This document shows, one piece after another, positions 9,786 to 22,388 of a stretch of 64,000 nt of DNA. The notes under the pieces were generated by a model. That model did no database searches. It saw only the letters and a program-made list of their open reading frames with translations, and was not told the origin of the DNA. A program made the position numbers and the translations under genes. Every line of letters begins with the position of its first letter. Within the stretch, counting starts at the first letter, position 1. The DNA lies in NCBI GenBank assembly GCA_948144175.1, contig CANXME010000244.1:1240001-1304000 (forward strand), read 5' to 3'. The stretch comes from Closterium sp. NIES-65 (taxonomy: Eukaryota; Streptophyta; Zygnematophyceae; Desmidiales; Closteriaceae).

Positions 9786-12700
9786 TCAAGAGGAGAGCAA
9801 GTGAGGCAAGACAGGCACAAGACCCAGCTGGGTGCAAAAGCGCTGATGGTCACAAGGCGCGAGTGCCTTGGTGAACACATCAGCAGTGTTGGCCTCAGAG
9901 GCCACGTACGCAAGTCGCAACTGACAACGCTGCTGCAGCTGACGAGCAAGGAAGTAGCGGAGAGCAATGTGCTTCGTTCTGTGCTCCAAGCGCTGCTCTC
10001 GACACAAGGCCAGCATGGCCTTGTTGTCTACGTACAGCACTGGAGGAGAACGAGGCGGCTCTCCAAGGTCAGTCAGCAGGTAGGTGAGCCAGCGAAGCTC
10101 CTGTGCAGCCATGGCCCCGGCGTAGATCTCAGCCTCACAACTGGAGCCGAGAACCGAAGACGAGCGAGTAGACCGCCACGAGACAGAGCCGGAACCAAGG
10201 CTGAAGGTGTAACCCTGTGACGACCGCTGCGTAGCCTGGTCGTCAGCCCAAGAAGCGTCCGCGTGGCCGGTAAGGACCACTGGACTCCGCCCTCCAAGCA
10301 CTAGCCCCATGCCCGACGTACTGCACAGGTAGCGCAATACCCTCTTCGCTGCAGCCATGTGCTCCGGTCTGTGTCTCCCAGGAGCAACATAGCGTGCAAG
10401 AATGCTCAGAGGGTATGCAAGGTCAGGTCGTGTGCAGGTCATCAGGTACATGAGGCAGCCAACAAGCTCTGCATACGGACCACTCGACTCTACGGACTCA
10501 TCCGAAGGCAGAGCTGAGAGTGAGTGGCGAGTAGGCAGAGGAGTGGCCTGAGGCGAGGAGTACGTGAAGCCGAAGCGATGAAGGACCTGCTGCACCATGT
10601 GTGACTGAGTCAAGGTAATGGTGCGGCGTGCTCTGTCCCGAGTGATCTGCAAGCCAAGGTAGCTGCGCAGTTCACCCAGGTCTGTGCACGTGTGTCTCTT
10701 CAGCAGCTCGGACTTCACGTAGGCGAGTCCAGCAGTGTCCGCTATGGCAAAGACCAAGTCGTCGACGTACACGAGGATGTAAAACGGCGGCAGGGAAGTG
10801 TCGGTGCGAAGAAACAGCGACGGGTCAGCAGTAGAAGGAGCAAACCCAAGAGCCGCAAGCGTAGTCCTCAGTGGGTCGTGCCACTCACGCGGTGCCTGGC
10901 GAAGACCGTAGACTGGCCGTCGGAGGCTCCACTGGGTGCCAGGAGGGAAAGTCCCAGTGAAGCCAGGTGGACGGCGAAGCCAGATCTCCTCGTGCAGGCT
11001 ACCCTGCAAGAACGCAGTGCTGAAGTCGAGAGAGTGAAGCTCGTAGTCGCGCTGAGCGGCTATGTGCAGCAGCACCCGAAGAGTAGTCATCTTCGGGGTG
11101 GGAGAGAAGGTCTGAAAGTAGTCAACTCCCTGCCGCTTACTGAAGCCACGAGCAACGTACCGTGCCTTGAAGACAGGTGGAGAGCCCGGCGGCCGCTTCA
11201 CCCTGAAGATCCACATGCCACTGACGATGTTCGCCCCAGGAGGGGGAACTGCGTCAACGTAGGTGCCTGTGGACTTCCAGGAAGCCATCTCTGCATCCAT
11301 AGCTGCCTGCCACTGAGAGGAGTAGGGACCCTCTACGGCCTCCGCGTAAGAACGCGGAGTCGGGATGTCTAGTGCATCCGGGTCTCCCTCAGGGGCAAGC
11401 AGTACAGACGCGAGATGAGGTGAAGCAGCCGCTAGACACTGTAACTCCTCCTGCCTGTCCTCTAGGACGTCCGTGCCAAGAGCACACTCACCCCCGACGG
11501 ACGGAGGACAGACAGACGCAGACTCAGCAACAAGACTAGCAGCGTAGTCGAGACGACAGCGAGCAGCAAAGTCGACGAGCTCAGCGACAAGAGCAGACGC
11601 AGCAGTGGACTCAAAAGAGGGGTCAGTGACGACAGTAGCAAGCAGACGCGTGACAGTAGGACTGGCAGCACGAAGAGAGTCCGACTCCGGGTCGGCAAGC
11701 GCAGGAAGAGAGGACTCAGGAGGAGAAGGCAAAGGGGCACGCAGAGGAGCAGTGGACGGACGCAAAGACATCCGGTGCGTGCCAGGGACAGGAGGAGGAC
11801 GCTGACGCGAACTGCGACCACTAGCGCGAGCAGCACGAACAGGCGACGCGGGACGAGACGCAGGCTCACGACGCTCAGCAAGACCTCCAGTAGGACCAGT
11901 GTAAGGAGAGGGAGCAGGCAGTGGAGAGGAAGGCTCCAACAGGGACTGCGACTGGACAGGCGGTGGACCCTCTACTAGAGGAGAAAGACCAAGAACCTGC
12001 TGCAGGAGCGGAACGAAGTACGGCCGAGGCCGCGCGGCAGCTCCAGACTCAGCAGGGACAGCACCACCACCCTCAGCGACAGCACCAGCGCCACCCACAC
12101 CTCCAGAGGCAGGACCAACAGCAGTAGGCTCAGCACCAACGCCCTCAGCAGCTCCAGCTCCAGGAGGACCCGCAGGTCCAGCAGCTCCGGGACCGGCAGC
12201 ACCCGCACCCTCGACGGTCGAAGAAGCTCCAGCTCCAGCTCCAGCAGCACCTCCAGACTCAGCAGCACGCCTCCAGCGGCGAGCGAACCACTCGCGCAGC
12301 TCCTGTGGAGAGAGGGGCTCCCGGCGAGACGCAGCAGCAGGAGAAACCCCAGGCTCAGCAGCTCCAGACGCAGCACCCCCAGGCTCAGCAGCTCTCAGCT
12401 CAGCACCCCCAGGCTCAGCAGCTCCCGACCCAGCACCCCCAGACCCAGCACCTCCAGGCACAGCACCCCCAGGCTCAGCACCCCCAGGCTCCGCACCCTC
12501 CGCAGTAGCACCCTCAGGCCCAGCACCCCCAGCAGTAGCACCCCCAGGCTCAGCACCCCCGCGCACAGCACCCCCAGAGTCAGCACCCCCAGGCTCAGCA
12601 CCCGCAGCAGCACCAGAGTCACCAGTAACCTCGACCGGGTCAACGGCGTCTACCTGGGACACACCTGAGGGGGCAGGAACCTGAGGGGGGAGGGGGTCTA

Positions 12701-13710
12701 CCGGGGGGGGAACCGGCACAAGGAAGTCCGGGGGAGGGGGGAGGGAAGGAGTGCGGTAGGGGAAGAGACGGTAGAAGGGGACTGACTCGTCGAACGTGAC
12801 GTCCTGGGAGGACAGAACACGACGAGAGGAGGGGTGGTAAAACTGCCACCCTGTGGCGTCAGTGGGGAAGCCAAGGAAGACACAGGGAGCAGCACGAGGG
12901 GACAGCTTGTCCGCAGACAAGTCGCGGACAAACGCCCGAGATCCCCAGACACGGAACACAGACGCATCGCCAACCTTCCCCGTCCACAGCAAGGCTGGGG
13001 ACATCGCAGGCCGAGAGACCCGGGGGTGAAGGTTGAGCTGATGCGCCGCGTACCTCACCGCAAACGGCCACAGAAAATGGGGGGCAGCCGCATGCATCAT
13101 GGACGTACGAGCGACATCCATGACCATGCCAATGCGGCGCTCAGCAATCCCATTTTGCTGTGGTGAGTCCGGAAGCGTGAAGGTCTGGCGAATCCCCCGT
13201 GCACGACAGTAGTCCCGCAGAAGGCGAGAAGAGAACTCTCCGCCTCTGTCCGAGTGCAGACGCAGAACAGGAAAGTCCGAGCCGAAGCTCTGCCTGAGCT
13301 GGAGACGAGCCTCGCGGATCCAGTCGATCAGCACCTCAGTGACCGCACCCTTGCTGCGCAAGGGGAGGACTGTGGTGTAACGCGAGTAGTCGTCAACCAC
13401 CAACAGGAAGAAGCGCTCGTAACCCTGCCCACGGACGGGGGCTGGGCCCCACACATCCATGTGAAGCGTCGGCAGGGGAGCCTCTGTCGGGGGGAAGTGG
13501 GAGGAGTGAGGAGTAGCCCGGAGGCGACCCTCGACACAGGGGACACAGGAAGGTCCTGGTCCGGAGGGGAGAGGAGGGAGAGACTGGGGAAGACCAGAGA
13601 CAAGGACACGGGAAGCCATGCTCCGAAGACGGGGCAAGGAGGGGTGGCCAAGACGGTGGTGCCACAGGAGAGTCTCGTGAGACAGGAGGCGACAAGAACA
13701 GGGGGCAGAC
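9786..13710 (-). CDS. Element C pol, downstream frame: integrase, linker, RT, RNase H
   Basis: Open frame of about 1,280 codons. Integrase core DDE residues are visible in HMDVWGP, HSDRGGEF and NGIAERRIG. A long Gly/Ala/Glu/Pro linker (GGAEPGG repeats, about 12,330-12,620) includes SPQELREWFARRW. RT motifs: MWIFRVKR, SLDFSTAFLQGSL, YVDDLVF. RNase H carries GHADASW, CEAEIYAG, YVDNKA and ANTADVF, giving the D-E-D-D set. The stop follows HLLSS. All catalytic residues are present. It is separated from the upstream frame only by the one-base deletion near 13,710, in the GAG-pre-integrase region. The frame is therefore expected to be continuous in an intact relative. Confidence 0.93.
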
Positions 13711-15688
13711 CAGGACCTGACCAGGACGCAGCAGCAAGCACCTGACCCGACGCAGCCACCTGACTAGACGCAGGGACAGGAGGAGACTCAACGGTCAGGG
13801 TGTAGAGACTCGACCCCGGCCGACGCGAGAACGTGGCCAGGTGTCGGCCTGTGCGTGCCTCCGTGCAGTGGGTCACCCGCTGACGCGCAGGAGTGAACTG
13901 GTGAACCCCCACATCCTGCAGGTCCGCTCCACTCACCAAGTTCGTAGAGAACGAGGGAAGGTACAGACCAGACAGGGTGCCCGAAGGGGCAGCCGGACAC
14001 GGGAGGACAGTGGAGAAGTGAGAAAGGACAGGACCCCCAGAGGGGTCAGCAAGGGAGACCGCAACCGGCCGGCCGAGCGGCGTAAGGGTAGTGCGGTCTC
14101 GAAAGAAGGAGCGAGAAGCCCCGGAGTCAAGTGTGAAAGTGAGGGAGGACGAGGACGACGCAGTACCAGAGAGCGCAGTCTCACCAGTACCTGAGAGCGC
14201 AGTCGCACTGGCCCCTAGAGCAGCAGCCTCACAAGCACCTAGCGCAGCAGTACCAATGCCCGGGTCGGGCTGGAAACACCGGTAACCCTCATTCTCCTCA
14301 CTATAATCCACAACATACATAGAAGCAAGGATAGCATCAAAATCAAGATCAAAGATCGCTACACCAGCCCTGAGAAGCTCATCCCAGCGAGGGATCTCAC
14401 TAGCCCCAGGGAACTGCTGACGCCAAGCGTCCGTCAGGCGGCCAAAGCAGCGCTGGGTGGCGTGGGCACCCCCACACTGCTCACCCGCGCGGTCGCCGGA
14501 ACGAAGAACGTAGGTGCAGGGACCAGTACCCCCACCCCTCTGACGCCCAGCGTACCACTCACGAAGCTGCTGAGGCGGAGGGATGTTCCGCGAGCGCTGC
14601 TGCTGCTGCCGCTGCGAGCGCTGGCCACCACCACCGCCGCTACGCTGCTGGGTACCACCTCGACCAGCTCCACCTCCTCCACCACCACCGCCTCCTCCGC
14701 TGCCGCCTCCACCGCCTCCACCTCCGCCGCCTCCACCACCGCCGCTGCCTCCACCACCACCGCTGGCACCACCACCACCGTCTCCGCCACTGCTGCCACC
14801 ACCACCACCACCCCCGCCACTAGTCCCGCCGCCACCCCCACTCCCTCCGCCGCCACCGCCGCCACCGCCACCGCCCCCTCCAGCTCCACCCGCGCCCTTG
14901 CCCCCCTTGCCCTTGCTGGAGCGACGTCTCCCACTAGGGGCAGACGCCGCGCCGACCGACTCAAGACCAAGCAGGTCGGCAGCAGCAGTAGAGGCAACAG
15001 AGGGCAGCAAGGGGGAAGGAGAGCACCCCTCAAAGATGGGGGTGCGAGGGTCACCACGAGAAGCACCTACAGCGACTATGCTCTTCTCCGCTGCGAGGAG
15101 GGCCTTCTCGAGGAGGTCGACGGTGAGGGTGGTGGGACAGACTGCGAGAAAGTGGTCCCTGACGACGCGAAGGGAGTCAGGGAGGCGCGCGACTACGTAG
15201 TAGAGAGCGATGTACATGGGGGGGGGGTTCTTAGCGCAGAACTCAGCAGGAAGGGCGGCGCGGTAGCGAGTGTCACTAGTGCGGAGGTGAGTAATGAGGT
15301 CAGCGACAGTGGGAAAGGCAGAGAGGTCAGGAAAGAGGTAGGGAAGCATGAGACGGCTCAGTGCAGCAGTGGCAGGGGAGGAGTAGCGCGCAACTACAGC
15401 GTCGTACAAGGTCTGAGCACTCTTGTACTGACTAAAGTGCGCACGCTCAGAGGTAGGGAGGTGGCGACGCACAGCAAGACGTGCAGCAGCATCGCGGGTG
15501 GCCCACTTAGAGCGGACAGTGGGATCAGCATCAGCAGCAGGAGCAGGAGAGGCGCCAGAGGTGAGGTCAAAGAGAGAAAGGTCGTCAGCCCTGTCGCACT
15601 GTAAGAACAGCTCAAGGTCGTCTAACCAGACCTCAAAATCAATGGCGCGACCCTCAGCGTCAAAAGCTAGGACACTAGGGGTAGCCAT
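13711..15688 (-). CDS. Element C gag-protease-pre-integrase, upstream frame
   Basis: ATG chosen at 15,688 (MATPSVLAFDAEG), the start conserved in B and D, rather than the ATG eight codons upstream. Gag body (about 215 residues) is followed by a poly-Gly tract (about 14,640-14,890, GGC/GGT codons), then PPPQQLREWYAGRQRGG, then an unusual knuckle with spacing CX13CX3HX4C (about 14,450-14,520). Protease has FTLDSGASRSFF (about 14,125). It runs into the wrong frame after about 13,711, where cctgagtctg of the sister copies is cctggtctg (one base lost), and ends at a spurious stop at 13,328. Confidence 0.92.
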
Positions 15689-16674
15689 GGCGACGACAGC
15701 GACGCAGTGCAAGCAGTAGGGAAAGAGCTCGCAGTGTCAGTGGGACTGTGCTCACCAGGCAGGGCAGGTCGTGCAGCTCTGCAGAAAGGCGGCTCAGCGA
15801 CCGGGCGGCTCGGGTGCACAGCGGCTCGATGGCTGGGCGGCTGGGGCGCAGGGCGGCTCGGCTCCCGGACGGCTCGGCGGCTGGGCGGCTCGGGTGCAGG
15901 GCGGCTCGGCTCCCGGGCGGCTCGGCGGCTGGGCGGCTCGGGTCCCGGGCGGCTCGGCGTTGGGCGGCTCGGCTCCCGGGCGGTTCGGCTGCGGGGGCGG
16001 CTCGGCCGGGAGATGCAGGGGCGGGGCCGTCAGGTGCAGCGGCGGGTCGACCGGTGCAGTGGCGGGCCGGTAGGTGCAGTGGCGGGCCGGCAGGTGCAGC
16101 GGCGGGCCGGCAGGTGCAGCGCGGCGGGCCGTAGGGTGCAGCGGCGGGCCGTAGGGTGCAGCGGCGGGCCGGCAGGTGCAGCGGCGGGGCCGTCAGGTGA
16201 AGCGGCGGGCCGCTGGGTGCAGCGGCGGGCCGGCAGGTGCAGCGGCGGGCCGGCAGGAGCAGCGGCGGGCCGGCAGGAGCAGCGGCGGGGCCGTCAGGTG
16301 AGGCGGCGGGCCGGCAGGAGCAGCGGCGGGCCGTAGGGTGCAGCAGCGGGGCCGTCAGAGGCGGCGGGCCGTAGGGTGCAGCGGCGGGCCGTAGGGTGCA
16401 GCGGCGGGGCCGACAGAGGCGGCGGCGGGGCCGCAGCAGTAGAGGCGGGGCCGCGTCAGGGGAGGCGGCGGGGCCGCGTCAGGGGAGGCGGCGGGGCCGC
16501 GTCAGGGGAGGCGGCGGGGCCGCGTCAGGGGAGGCGGCGGGGCCGCGTCAAGCAGGCGGCGTGGCCGCGAGGGAAAAGGCGACCCGAGGGGTCGCTAAAA
16601 AAAGGCGCGCCTTGGGGCGCGCTTCGGTGGGCCCTAAAAAAAACGGTCCTAAGGCAGGACCCGCTCTGATACCA
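15689..16674 (-). repeat. Element C leader: GCAGCGGCGGGCCGG-type minisatellite
   Basis: Arrays of gcagcggcgggccggcaggt (16,030-16,430) and tcaggggaggcggcggggcc (five near-perfect 20-bp copies, 16,455-16,550), plus ggcggctcgg units (15,780-16,000), as read on the plus strand. A splice-donor-like site (complement of caccagg, GT at 15,755-15,754) lies 66 nt before the gag ATG, as in D. Primer-binding site at the right end. Confidence 0.75.
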
Positions 16675-16803
16675 TGTGAAGCAAGGAAAACAGGAATGAA
16701 ATGACTAAGGAAAGATTGGGTACAAATACAACCCTAGAAACCCTGTACCCCATATGTGCTACCCCACTATAGCCTACAGCAACTATGTCATATAAATCTG
16801 ACA
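16675..16803 (-). repeat. 5' LTR of element C
   Basis: Identical to 9,451-9,579. In the element's own orientation it begins tgtcagatttatatgacat and ends cttgcttcaca, followed by the tggtatcagagc primer-binding site. Confidence 0.95.
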
Positions 16804-16808
16804 CATCA

Positions 16809-18106
16809 CCCTCTACTTTCTAGTCACCCGTCTCCCTGAGTCCCTTCGTGCTGTTCAGGACCAGCTTCTCTCTGTCTGTCCCACCACCCTCATTGTCGAC
16901 CTCCTTGAGAAGTCCCTGCTAGCGGCCGAGAAGAGCATAGTCGCTGTAGGGGCCTCTCGTGGTGACCCGCGCACCCCCATCTTTGAGGGGTGTTCTCCTT
17001 CCCCCCTGCTACCCTCTGTCGCCTCTGCTGCTGCGGCCGACCTCGTTGGTTTAGAGTCGGTCGGTGCGGCGTCTGCCCCCAGCGGTAGGCGCCGCTCTGG
17101 CAGGAGCAAGGGGGGCAAGGGAGCGGGTGGAGCTAGCGGTGGCGGTGGCGGAGGAGGTGGGGGCGGCGGGGGGAGTGGGGGTGGCGGTGGGGGTGGAGGC
17201 GGGGGTGGAGGTCCTGGTGGCGGCGGTGGAGGCGGAGGTGGCGGCGGAGGTGGTGGCGGAGGAGGCAGTGGGAGCGGCGGGGGCGAGGGTGGCGGTGGCG
17301 GCGGTGGCGGCGGTGGCGGCGGAGGCGGGGGTGGCGGTGGTGGAGGTGGTCGGAGTGGCTCGTCCCAGAGGAGCGGCACTAGGGGTGGTCAGCGCCAGCA
17401 GCAGCAGCAGCAGCAGCAGCGCTCTCGCAACGTCTCCGCCCCTCAGCAGCTCCGTGAGTGGTACTCGCAGCGTCAGCGTGGTGGGGCGTTCGGTCCCTGC
17501 ACCTACGTCCTTCGCACCGGCGACCGCACGGGTGAGCAGTGTGGGGGCACCCACACCGCTCGCCGCTGCTTTGCCCGCCTGACCGACGCTTGGCGCCAGC
17601 AATTTCCGGAGGCCTCTGAGATCCCCCGCTGGGGAGAGCTGTCTAGGGCTGGTGTAGCTGTGTTTGATCTTGACTTTGATGCTATCCTTGCTGCCATGTA
17701 TGCTGTGAGTGTTAGTGATGATGGTGACTGTTACCGGTGCTTTCCGCCCGACCCGGGCATTGGTACTGCTGTGTCAGGTGCCAGTGAGGCTGCTGCTCTA
17801 GGTGCCAGTGCGTCTGTGCTCTCACGTGCTAGTGAGTCTGCCCTCTCAGGTACTGTGTCGGCTTCTGCCTCCCACACCTTCACCCTTGACTCTGGGGCGT
17901 CTCGCTCCTTCTTTCGGGACCGCACCACTCTCACGCCGCTTAGTCGGCCTGTTGCGGTGTCCCTGGCTGACCCCTCTGGGGGTCCTGTCCTGTCTCGTTT
18001 CTCCACAGTCCTCCCGTGTCCGGCGGCTCCCTCTGGCACCCTGACTGGTCTTTACCTCCCCTCGTTCTCTACGAACCTGGTGAGTGGTGCTGACCTACAG
18101 GATGTG
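16809..18106 (+). CDS. Element B gag C-terminal part and protease (resumes after C)
   Basis: Continues the B gag frame (TLYFLVTRLPESLR, LLEKSLLAAEKS, GDPRTPIFEGCSPSPLLPSV), then a poly-Gly tract of about 75 residues (17,130-17,350), a Gln run, APQQLREWYSQRQRGG, and the CX13CX3HX4C knuckle (about 17,490-17,570). Protease FTLDSGASRSFFRD is at about 17,880. The frame breaks near 18,107, where one base is missing relative to D (gatgtggggtcc against gatgcgggggttc). Confidence 0.88.
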
Positions 18107-19527
18107 GGGTCCACCAGTTCACTCCTGCTCGTCAGCGGGTGACACACTGCACAGAGGCGAGCACAGGTCGCCACCTGGCTACGTTTAGACGTCAGCCAGG
18201 GTCGAGCCTGTACACACTGACCACTGCTTCTCCTCCCGGTGCTGAGTCTGGTAGAGTCCCTTCGTCTGGTCAGGTGTTTGCTGCAGCGTCCAGGTCTGGT
18301 CCTGAGTCTGCCCCCTGTTCGTGTCGCCGTCTGTCTCACGAGACTCTCCTCTAGCACCACCGCCTTGGCCACCCCTCTCTGCTTCGGCTCAGAGGCATGG
18401 CCTCCCGTCTTCTTGTGTCTGGTCTCCCCCGGTCCCTCCCTCCCCTTCCTCAGGGCCCTGGCCCTGCCTGTGTCCCCTGTGTCGAGGGGCGCCAGCGTGC
18501 TGCCCTTCACTCCTCCCAGTTTCTTCCATCAGAGGCTCCGTTGCAGACACTTCACATGGACGTGTGGGGCCCTGCCCGCGTCCGTGGACTCGGTCACGAG
18601 CGCTACTTCCTGTTGGTGGTTGACGACTACTCGCGTTACACCACAGTCTTCCCCTTGCGCAACAAGGGTGATCTCACTGAGGTGCTGATCGACTGGATCC
18701 GCGCAGCTTGTCTCCAGCTCAGGCAGAGCTTTGGCTCGGACTTTCCTGTGTTGCGTCTGCACTCGGACAGAGGCGGAGAGTTCTCCTCTGGCCTTCTGCG
18801 TGCCTTCTGTCGTGCGCGAGGCATCCGCCAGACCTTCACGCTTCCGGACTCACCGCAGCAAAATGGGATTGCATAGCGCCGCATTGGCATGGTCATGGAC
18901 GTCGCTCGTACGTCTATGATGCATGCGGCTGCCCCCCATTTTCTGTGGCCGTTTGCGGTCAGGTACGCGGCGCATCAGATCAACCTCCACCCCAGGGTCT
19001 CCAGGCCGGAGACCTCCCGAGCCCTACTGTGGACGGGGAAGGTTGGCGATGCGTCGGCGTTCTGGGTCTGGGGATCTCGGGCGTTTGTCCGCGACTTGTC
19101 TGCGGACAAGCTGTCCCCTCGCGCTGCTCCCTGCGTCTTCCTAAGGTTCCCCCCCGACGCCCCTGGGTGGCAGTTCTACCACCCCACCTCTCGACGTGTT
19201 CTGTCCTCCCAGGACGTCACGTTCGATGAGTCGGTACCCTACTACCGCCTCTTCCCCTACCGCACTCCTTCCCTTCCCCCGCCCCCGCTCTTCTTGGTAC
19301 CAGGTCCCCCCCCGGTAGACCCCCTCCCCCCTCAGGGTCCTGCCCCTTCAGGTGTGTCCCAGGTAGACGCGGTCGAGCCTGTCGAGGTCACTGGTGACTC
19401 TGGTGCTGCTGCGGGAGCTAGGCCTGGGGGTGCTGAGCCTGGGGGTGCGGAGTCTGGGGGTGCTGAGCCTGGGGGTGCTGAGCCTAGGGGTGCTGAGACT
19501 GGGGGTGCTCCGTCTGGATGTGTTTAG
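18107..19527 (+). pseudogene. Element B pre-integrase and integrase (stops at 18,352; 18,874; 19,525)
   Basis: After the frameshift one frame runs through pre-integrase (HHRLGHPSLLRLRGMASR, CVPCVEGRQR) and the integrase core (HMDVWGP, HSDRGGEF, NGIA-stop-RRIG). TAG replaces Trp before HHRLGH, Glu in NGIAERR (the third catalytic residue of DDE) and one linker codon. Loss of the catalytic Glu alone would inactivate integration. Confidence 0.88.
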
Positions 19528-22176
19528 CCTGAGGGTGCTGAGCCTGGAGGTTCTCCGCCTGGAGGTGCTTCGTCTCGCCGAGAGCCACTCTCCCCACAGG
19601 AGCTGCGTGAGTGGTTTGCCCGGCGCTGGAGGCGTGCTGCTGGTGCTGGAGGTTCTTCGGCTGCAGAGGGCGCTGCTGCCGCACGTCCCGGAGGTGCTCG
19701 TGCTGTGGGTGCTGGAGCTGCTGGGTCTGCGGGTTCTCCTGGAGCTGGTATTGCTGAGGGTGTTGGCGCTGAGACTACTGCTGGCGGTTCGACTGGCAGT
19801 GCTCCTGGTGCTGCTGGGGGTGCTGGAGGTGCTGCTGGAGGTGCTGCTGGAGCGGGTACTCTTGCTGGGGGTACTGGTGCTGTCCCTGCTGTTTCTGGCG
19901 TCGCCACGCGGCCCCGACCGTACTTCGTTCCGCGCCTGCAGCAGGTTGTTGGTCTGACACCTTCTCCTGGTCCTCCTCCTCCTCCCTTAGAGAGTCCACA
20001 GCCAGTCCCGTCACAGTTACAGCTACAGCCTGCCTCCCCTTTGCCTGCTCCTTCTCCCTACGCTGGTCCGACTGGAGGTCTTACTGAGCGTCGTGAGCCT
20101 GCGTCTCGTCCTGCGTTGCCTGCTCGCACTGCACGCACTAGTGGTCGCGGTTCACGTCAGCGTCCTCCTCCTGTCCCTGGCACGCACCGGATGTCTCTGC
20201 GTCCGTCTACTGCTCCTCTGCGTGCCCCTTTGCCTTCTCCTCCTGCTTCCTCTCTTCCTGCTCTTGCCGACCCGGAGTCGGACTCTCTTCGTGCTGCCAA
20301 TCCCACTCTCACGCGTCTCCTTGCTACTGCTGTCACTGACCCTTCTTTCGAGTCTTCTGCTGCGTCTGCCCTTGTCACTGAGCTTGTCGACTTTGCTGCG
20401 CGCTGTCGTCTAGACTACGCTGCTAGTCTTGTCGCTGAGTTTGAGTCTGCCTGTCCTCCGTCCGTCGGGGGTGAGTGTGCCCTAGGCACGGACGTCCTTG
20501 AGGACAGGCAGGAGGAGTTCCAGTGTCTGGCCGCCGCTTCACCTCATCTCGCGTCTGTACTGCTCGCCCCTGAGGGAGACCCGGATGCACTAGACATCCC
20601 GACTCCGCGCTCTTACGCGGAGGCGATAGAGGGTCCCTACTCCTCTCAGTGGCAGGCAGCTATGGATGCAGAGATGGCTTCCTGGAAGTCCACAGGCACC
20701 TACGTTGACGCTGTTCCCCCTCCTGGGGCGAACATCGTCAGTGGCATGTGGATCTTCAGGGTGAAGCGACCGCCGGGTTCTCCGCCTGTCTTCAAGGCTC
20801 GTTACGTGGCTCGTGGCTTCAGTCAGCGACAGGGAGTTGACTACTTTCAGACCTTCTCCCCCACCCCGAAGATGACCACTCTTCGAGTACTGCTGCACGT
20901 TGCTGCTCACCGCGACTACGAGCTGCACTCTCTCGACTTCAGCACAGCTTTCTTGCAGGGCAGCCTGCACGAGGAGATCTGGCTGCGTCGCCCACCTGGC
21001 TTCACTGGGTCTTTCCCTCCTGGTACCCAGTGGAGTCTCCGGCGTCCAGTCTACGGTCTCCGCCAGGCGCCACGTGAGTGGCACGACACACAAAGGACTA
21101 CGCTTGCGGCACTTGGGTTTGCTCCTTCTACTGCCGACCCGTCGCTGTTTCTGCGCACCGACACCTCTCTGCCGCCGTTCTACATCCTCGTGTACGTCGA
21201 CGACTTGGTCTTTGCCACTGCTGACACTGCTGGACTCGCCTACGTGAAGTCCGAGCTGCAGAAGAGACACACGTGCACTGACCTGGGTGAACTGCGCAGC
21301 TACCTTGGCTTGCAGATCACCCGGGACAGAGCACGCCGCACCATTACCCTGACTCAGTCACACATAGTGCAGCAGGTCCTTCAGCGCTTCGGCTTCACGT
21401 ACTCCTCGCCTCAGGCCACTCCTCTGCCTACTCGCCACTCGCTCTCAGCTCTGCCTTCGGATGAGTCCGTAGAGTCGAGTGGCCCGTATGCAGAGCTTGT
21501 TGGCTGCCTCATGTACCTAATGACCTGCACACGACCTGACCTTGCATACCCTCTCAGCATTCTCGCGCGCTATGTTGCTCCTGGGAGACACCGACCAGAG
21601 CACATGGCTGCAGCGAAGAGGGTGTTGCGCTACTTGTGCAGTACGTCGGGCATGGGGCTAGTGCTTGGAGGGCGCAGTCCAGTGGTCCTCACTGGGCACG
21701 CGGACGCTTCTTGGGCTGACGACCAGGCTACGCAGCGGTCGTCACAGGGTTAGACCTTCGGCCTTGGTTCCGGCTCTATCTCGTGGCGGGCTACTCGCTC
21801 GTCTTCTGTTCTTGGCTCCAGTTGTGAGGCTGAGATCTACGCCGGGGCTATGGCTGCTCAGGAGCTTCGCTGGCTCACCTACCTGCTGACCGACCTTGGA
21901 GAGCCGCCTTGTTCTCCTCCAGTCCTGTACGTAGACAACAAGGCCATGCTGGCCTTGTGTCGAGAGCAGCGACTGGAGCACAGAACAAAGCACATTGCTC
22001 TCCGCTACTTTCTTGCTCGTGAGCTACAGCAGCGTGGACAGTTGCGACTTGCGTACGTCGCCTCTGAGGCCAACACTGCTGATGTCTTCACCAAGGCACT
22101 TGCGCCTTGTGATCATCAGCGTTGCTGCACGCAGCTGGGTCTTGTGCCTGTCTTGCCTCACTTGCTCACTTCTTGA
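19528..22176 (+). pseudogene. Element B linker, RT and RNase H (one TAG stop at 21,751)
   Basis: Linker with GGAEPGG repeats and SPQELREWFARRW, then a 682-codon open stretch including MWIFRVKRPPGSPP, FSTAFLQGSLHEEIW and the RT catalytic YVDDLVF. RNase H starts GHADASWADDQ. A TAC-to-TAG change at 21,751 cuts RNase H after SSQG; the same frame then continues (CEAEIYAG, YVDNKAMLAL, ANTADVFTKAL) to the normal end LLTS. RT itself looks catalytically intact. Confidence 0.9.
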
Positions 22177-22388
22177 TCTTGCTTGTACCTTGACCTATAT
22201 ATACTCTTGCTCTTGCTTGCTTGACTCTTGTATATCTCTATATATGATCTTGCATGCGAACTGGCCTTGTGGCCCTTGACCTTGCGCTCGGAATGTGTCG
22301 TGACTTTGTGATCCACCCTGAGCTTTGCTTTGCTTTGCTTGACTGGTCTTGTGACCCCTTGTTCTCCCCCACTTTGCCTATGGGGGTG
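22177..22388 (+). other. 3' untranslated block and polypurine tract of element B
   Basis: Contains ggccttgtggcc and ggtcttgtgacc, two small hairpins with the same TTGT loop, gtgatccaccctgagc, and cccccactttgcctatggggg, where the polypurine tract pairs with an upstream C run. Confidence 0.75.

Larger units (their letters stand above)
9451..16803 (-). mobile_element. Copia LTR retrotransposon C, youngest layer, minus strand
   Basis: 129-bp LTRs at 9,451-9,579 and 16,675-16,803 are identical base for base as far as I can compare. Duplications catca at 9,446-9,450 and 16,804-16,808 lie within gag of B. Transcription runs right to left: 5' LTR is 16,675-16,803, primer-binding site (complement of ctctgatacca) at 16,663-16,674, leader, gag-pol 15,688-9,786, 3' untranslated block, polypurine tract just inside 9,580. 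Length 7,353 bp. One single-base frameshift is the only coding defect seen. Confidence 0.96.

Noticed and set aside
14462-15604. 380-codon plus-strand frame (Thr/Ala/Ser-rich) and a proline-rich frame at 14,583-15,200
   Set aside because: They lie antisense to element C gag; the openness comes from the GGC/GGT poly-Gly tract read on the other strand.
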